Assembly: GCA_045106765.1 (NCBI GenBank)
Contig: JBGCFD010000146.1
Location: 1-64,000 of the forward strand
Length of the DNA: 64,000 nucleotides
Source of the DNA: CAJQQY01 sp045106765
Lineage (GTDB): Bacteria; Bacteroidota; Bacteroidia; Chitinophagales; Saprospiraceae
Direction: 5' to 3'
Each line of letters starts with the position of its first letter. Position 1 is the first letter of the stretch. This document shows, in pieces, positions 61,151-64,000 of the stretch. The notes under the pieces are model-generated. The model was not told the origin of the DNA, did not search any database, and saw only the letters and a program-made list of their open reading frames with translations. A program made the position numbers and the translations under genes.

Positions 61151-62404
61151 ATGAAAAATATTTTAACCTTAGCATTTATCTTATCCAGTTTATTCTCCCT
61201 TGCTCAAGCAGGAAAAATGACTGTAACTCCACCTGCACAAATTTTGCAACAAGTAAAAATTGATGTGGTCTATCTTGCTTCCGATTACCTTCAAGGTCGA
61301 GGAACTGGAACAATTGGAGAAGAACGAGCAGCAGATTATATCGTTCATCGTTTTCAACAAATCGGACTAAAACCTAAAGGTGAAAAAGGAACTTGGTTTC
61401 AATCATTTCCATTTTTTGAAATTACAAATCCTCATGCAACTGACAAAGGAAGAATTGAAGGCAAAGGAAAAAACGTAATAGGATTCCTTGATAATGGAGC
61501 AAAAAATACGGTAGTTGTCGGAGGTCATTACGATCATTTAGGAATGGGCGGAAGTGGGTCATTGCATGCTGGCGAACCAGAAATTCACAACGGAGCAGAT
61601 GATAATGCCAGCGGAATTGCTGCGATTTTTCGAATAGCAGAGTATTTAAAAAATTCCAATTTAAAATCAAATAATTATATGTTCATTGCTTTTTCTGGGG
61701 AAGAAAAAGGATTGTTTGGGTCAAAATATTTTGCAGCAAATCCTACTGTCGACATTAAGAGCATCAATTACATGTTTAATATGGACATGATTGGAATGTT
61801 GAATGATGAAAGTGTTTTGGCGGTACAAGGAACTGGAACATCACCAACATGGAAACCAATTTTGGAAAAAAAGAATGCACAGCGTCTTGATATCAAAGGA
61901 AGTGAATCTGGAGTTGGACCAAGTGATCATACTTCATTTTATTTGAAAGACATTCCAGTTTTACATTTTTTTACAGGACAACATTCTCATTATCATAAAC
62001 CATCAGATGATTCTGAAAATTTGAATTATGAGGGAATTGTTAAGGTATCTGATTTTATGCTTAGTTTGATTGAACAAGCAGATGGGAAGAAATTAGAATT
62101 TACCAAAACCAAAGATTCATCAGAGAAAAAAGCAGCTGCTTTTAAAGTGACTTTGGGAGTCATGCCTGATTATGTTTATACTGGAAAGGGAATGCGTGTA
62201 GATAGTGTTATAAAAGGAAGAGTTGGAGACAAAGGCGGATTAAAAAATGGAGATGTCATCATGAAAATTGGAGATGTTGATGTGGTGGATATTTATAAAT
62301 ATATGGAAGGATTAGCTAAATTTAAAAAAGGAGATTCAACAGAAGTGATCGTTTTGAGGGGAAAGAAATTGAAGAAGAAAAAACTGAAAGTTACTTTTGA
62401 ATAA
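61151..62404 (+). CDS. secreted M28 family peptidase with PDZ domain
   Basis: From the ATG at 61151 (a GTG at 61130 would add seven residues before the signal peptide) the protein has 417 residues and a signal peptide (ending SLAQA). The M28 zinc aminopeptidase domain is complete: VVGGHYDHLGMG, NGADDNASGIAAI, FIAFSGEEKGLFGS, MDMIGML and the last His ligand region HSHYHKPSDD. A PDZ domain closes the protein (about 330-417, GMRVDSVIKGRVGDKGGLKNGDVIMKIGD). It is a periplasmic or outer-membrane di-zinc aminopeptidase for peptide uptake. A terminator follows. Confidence 0.9.
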   Translation: MKNILTLAFILSSLFSLAQAGKMTVTPPAQILQQVKIDVVYLASDYLQGRGTGTIGEERAADYIVHRFQQIGLKPKGEKGTWFQSFPFFEITNPHATDKGRIEGKGKNVIGFLDNGAKNTVVVGGHYDHLGMGGSGSLHAGEPEIHNGADDNASGIAAIFRIAEYLKNSNLKSNNYMFIAFSGEEKGLFGSKYFAANPTVDIKSINYMFNMDMIGMLNDESVLAVQGTGTSPTWKPILEKKNAQRLDIKGSESGVGPSDHTSFYLKDIPVLHFFTGQHSHYHKPSDDSENLNYEGIVKVSDFMLSLIEQADGKKLEFTKTKDSSEKKAAAFKVTLGVMPDYVYTGKGMRVDSVIKGRVGDKGGLKNGDVIMKIGDVDVVDIYKYMEGLAKFKKGDSTEVIVLRGKKLKKKKLKVTFE

Positions 62405-62405
62405 A

Positions 62406-62449
62406 TAAAAAAAAGGATTGAAGATGAAAAATTTTCAATCCTTTTTTTT
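62406..62449 (+). terminator. intrinsic terminator
   Basis: AAAGGATTGAA and TTCAATCCTTT pair, flanked by A- and T-tracts, right after the M28 peptidase stop. Confidence 0.85.
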
Positions 62450-62546
62450 GAACTAGTTTTATTTGAATAGATTTTTGTAAAACGTCTAAAAAAATAAAAA
62501 TTCCCTATTTACTTTTCTTTTAGAAATTGCATATCAAATAAAAAAG

Positions 62547-64000
62547 ATGAATTTATACATTAATAATTTTCAAGAACAGTTTGCAAGTAAATTAAACGAT
62601 CTTAAAAATGCGAATTATATTAGGTTGACTGATCCCCAAATGACTATGGATCAATTTGATATGGTTTTAAAAGAAATGCCCCAAGTTTCTAGATTAGAAA
62701 TTACAAATGATCAGATCAAGTCTCTTCCAAATCTCAAGCATCTAAATCAACTTCGTACGCTAGATTTGACTTGCCAAAATATTGAATCACTTCCTGAACA
62801 ACATTTTCCTCATTCCATTTTGCAATTCAATTACAATGCTGGAAAATTACATCAACTGCCTGATTATATTTGGAAGTTAGAAAACTTAAGAACGCTTTGG
62901 ATTAAAAATAAAGAAATTGTGGAAATGAAAATTCCAAGTGGTTCTCTCGTACGATCTGTGTATATATATACTCCAAAATTAGAACATTTAGAAATTGGAA
63001 AAAAACAACCAAAACTTGGACAACTAGAAATTTCTTCTCCATTATTAAAAAAATTGGGAAGTGGTTTTTCGAATTTGACAGAACTTTATACGCTAAAAAT
63101 AAAAGCACCAATTGAAGAAGTGAATTGTGATTTTTCATCTGTAACTGGGATGGGAGAATTGCGACTAGATGGTTGGAATTTAGAGGATTACGATTTTATG
63201 AAAACATTTCCAAAAATGTATTTTCTTGAAATCTCTCGGTCAAAAAAGAAGTGGAAAAATTTACCAGATATTAAACAATGGAAACATATTAACCGACTTT
63301 GGATTTCAGACTGTCTGGATACCTTGCTTACCGATACTGAGATTGAAGGGCAGTCGCTGATCCAACTTTATATTCGAAATTCGAACATTAATTTTGAGCC
63401 AAAGTTTTTTAAAAATTGTCAAAGGTTAAGTGATGTCCAATTACAAAATATACCACCTATTAATTTTTCGGATTGTATTCGTTACTTAGGAAATTCAACT
63501 GGACATATCTTTTTATCAGAAATGGAATTAAAAGATTTTGATAATATTCCAAGTGAAACCAAGGCTGATTGGTCTTATTTAACTTTATCAAAAAATAACC
63601 TTGAACATCATAATTTAGATTTCTTAGATCATTTACCAAAATTAAAATCATTAAGAATTTGGGACAATCCAATTTATTCCGCTCATGTTCTTTTGAAAAA
63701 AAGAACAGTTCCTTTTGAAAAAATGCCCAAAACGATTCAAGATTTTAAATATAAAAATGTTAAACAATTTTGTAGCCTATGTTCTTCGATTGAAAAGTCA
63801 GGATTGCCTCAAGAGGACAAAGAATTTTTTGTCAACTATCTGATGAAGCAGAAAAAATTGGAGGTGAATAAAACTTGGAATTGGGAAACTATTTTAAAAG
63901 CCACCAATATCACATTATTAGCTTTTAGAAAAAAATTGATGGCATTAATTGATGAAAAAGTAGAAGCAGCGAAATCAGAAAATCCTTTGAGTGAAAATTC
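62547..64000 (+). CDS. leucine-rich-repeat protein, truncated by the window edge
   Basis: The reading frame is open from ATG 62547 to the end of the window (484 codons seen). Residues about 45-400 contain irregular LRRs such as VSRLEITNDQIKSLPNLKHLNQLRTLDL, LENLRTLWIKN and LPKLKSLRIWDNPIYS. The part before the edge (KQFCSLCSSIEKSGLPQEDKEFFVNYL...LLAFRKKLMALIDEK) is helical. There is no signal peptide, so it is probably cytosolic. In Bacteroidota such LRR proteins often continue into other domains; the C-terminus is not visible. Function unknown. Confidence 0.75.
   Translation, partial: MNLYINNFQEQFASKLNDLKNANYIRLTDPQMTMDQFDMVLKEMPQVSRLEITNDQIKSLPNLKHLNQLRTLDLTCQNIESLPEQHFPHSILQFNYNAGKLHQLPDYIWKLENLRTLWIKNKEIVEMKIPSGSLVRSVYIYTPKLEHLEIGKKQPKLGQLEISSPLLKKLGSGFSNLTELYTLKIKAPIEEVNCDFSSVTGMGELRLDGWNLEDYDFMKTFPKMYFLEISRSKKKWKNLPDIKQWKHINRLWISDCLDTLLTDTEIEGQSLIQLYIRNSNINFEPKFFKNCQRLSDVQLQNIPPINFSDCIRYLGNSTGHIFLSEMELKDFDNIPSETKADWSYLTLSKNNLEHHNLDFLDHLPKLKSLRIWDNPIYSAHVLLKKRTVPFEKMPKTIQDFKYKNVKQFCSLCSSIEKSGLPQEDKEFFVNYLMKQKKLEVNKTWNWETILKATNITLLAFRKKLMALIDEKVEAAKSENPLSEN

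Noticed and set aside
1..64000. CRISPR arrays, rRNA, tRNA, insertion sequences, prophage
   Set aside because: No regularly spaced direct repeats with unique spacers, no tRNA cloverleaf, rRNA sequence, transposase or phage gene was recognised on reading either strand.

Overview
The window looks like a chromosomal segment of a free-living Bacteroidota, plausibly a Saprospirales-type lineage (the rank below phylum is inference). The evidence is very AT-rich DNA, start codons without strong Shine-Dalgarno sequences, several upstream boxes matching the Bacteroidota -7 element TAnnTTTG, type A and type B T9SS sorting domains, PorE-like OmpA/beta-propeller proteins, a CarboxypepD-reg TonB-dependent receptor, TlpA-like thioredoxins, a YtxJ bacilliredoxin and Bacteroidota DUFs (DUF3822, DUF4230, DUF983). 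No rRNA, tRNA, CRISPR array, transposase or prophage gene was found.

Layout. 0.3-3.3 kb: a secreted T9SS protein, an MnmD tRNA methyltransferase with an unexpected sorting-domain-like tail, a bacilliredoxin and a small lipoprotein, all on minus. 3.4-8.6 kb: Mpl-type Mur ligase, AGCS symporter, M48 metalloprotease. 8.6-18.5 kb: envelope genes on minus (two TlpA-type thioredoxins, a beta-propeller lipoprotein, a 905-residue T9SS type B protein, a TonB-dependent receptor). 18.7-28.0 kb: an unknown secreted protein, acyl-CoA thioesterase, M50-like protease, a PorE-like protein, a DUF4230 protein, DinB, and folP with a membrane partner. 33-39.5 kb: dusB, nhaB, small lipoprotein and DUF983 genes, and a second PorE-like lipoprotein. 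39.9-47.3 kb: kptA, then a P-loop ATPase / MscS-like channel / CPA antiporter operon, a FAH-type hydratase and an AraC regulator. 47.7-51.8 kb: a CotH-like protein with a stand-alone Pycsar-effector-like membrane protein, menB, a TonB-C protein and a methyltransferase. 51.9-62.4 kb: housekeeping genes (tsaD, bactofilin, DUF3822-rsmD, argS, glnS, an M28 peptidase). A leucine-rich-repeat gene runs off the right edge.

The most interesting part is a minus-strand accessory block at 28.08-32.01 kb, placed between the folP operon and dusB and preceded by almost 1 kb of gene-free AT-rich DNA. It encodes a PatA/PatG-type (cyanobactin maturation) subtilisin, an unknown 344-residue protein and two small Cys-rich peptides. 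Both peptides begin with the cyanobactin-type leader signature LPxxxxPxxR and share a second motif, QVNPS, directly before very different Cys-rich cores. One of them is only 49 residues and starts at an ordinary ATG. The other needs a TTG start to keep its leader. No YcaO cyclodehydratase, oxidase or prenyltransferase is in the window, so this looks like a reduced or divergent cyanobactin-like RiPP system in Bacteroidota.

The intergenic DNA also carries structure: a dispersed repeat family built from 7-bp units (AACGTYN) in at least five places, long perfect palindromes between convergent genes, one REP-like GTAGAGAC palindrome, many intrinsic terminators, and a terminator-ended stretch that may encode a small RNA.
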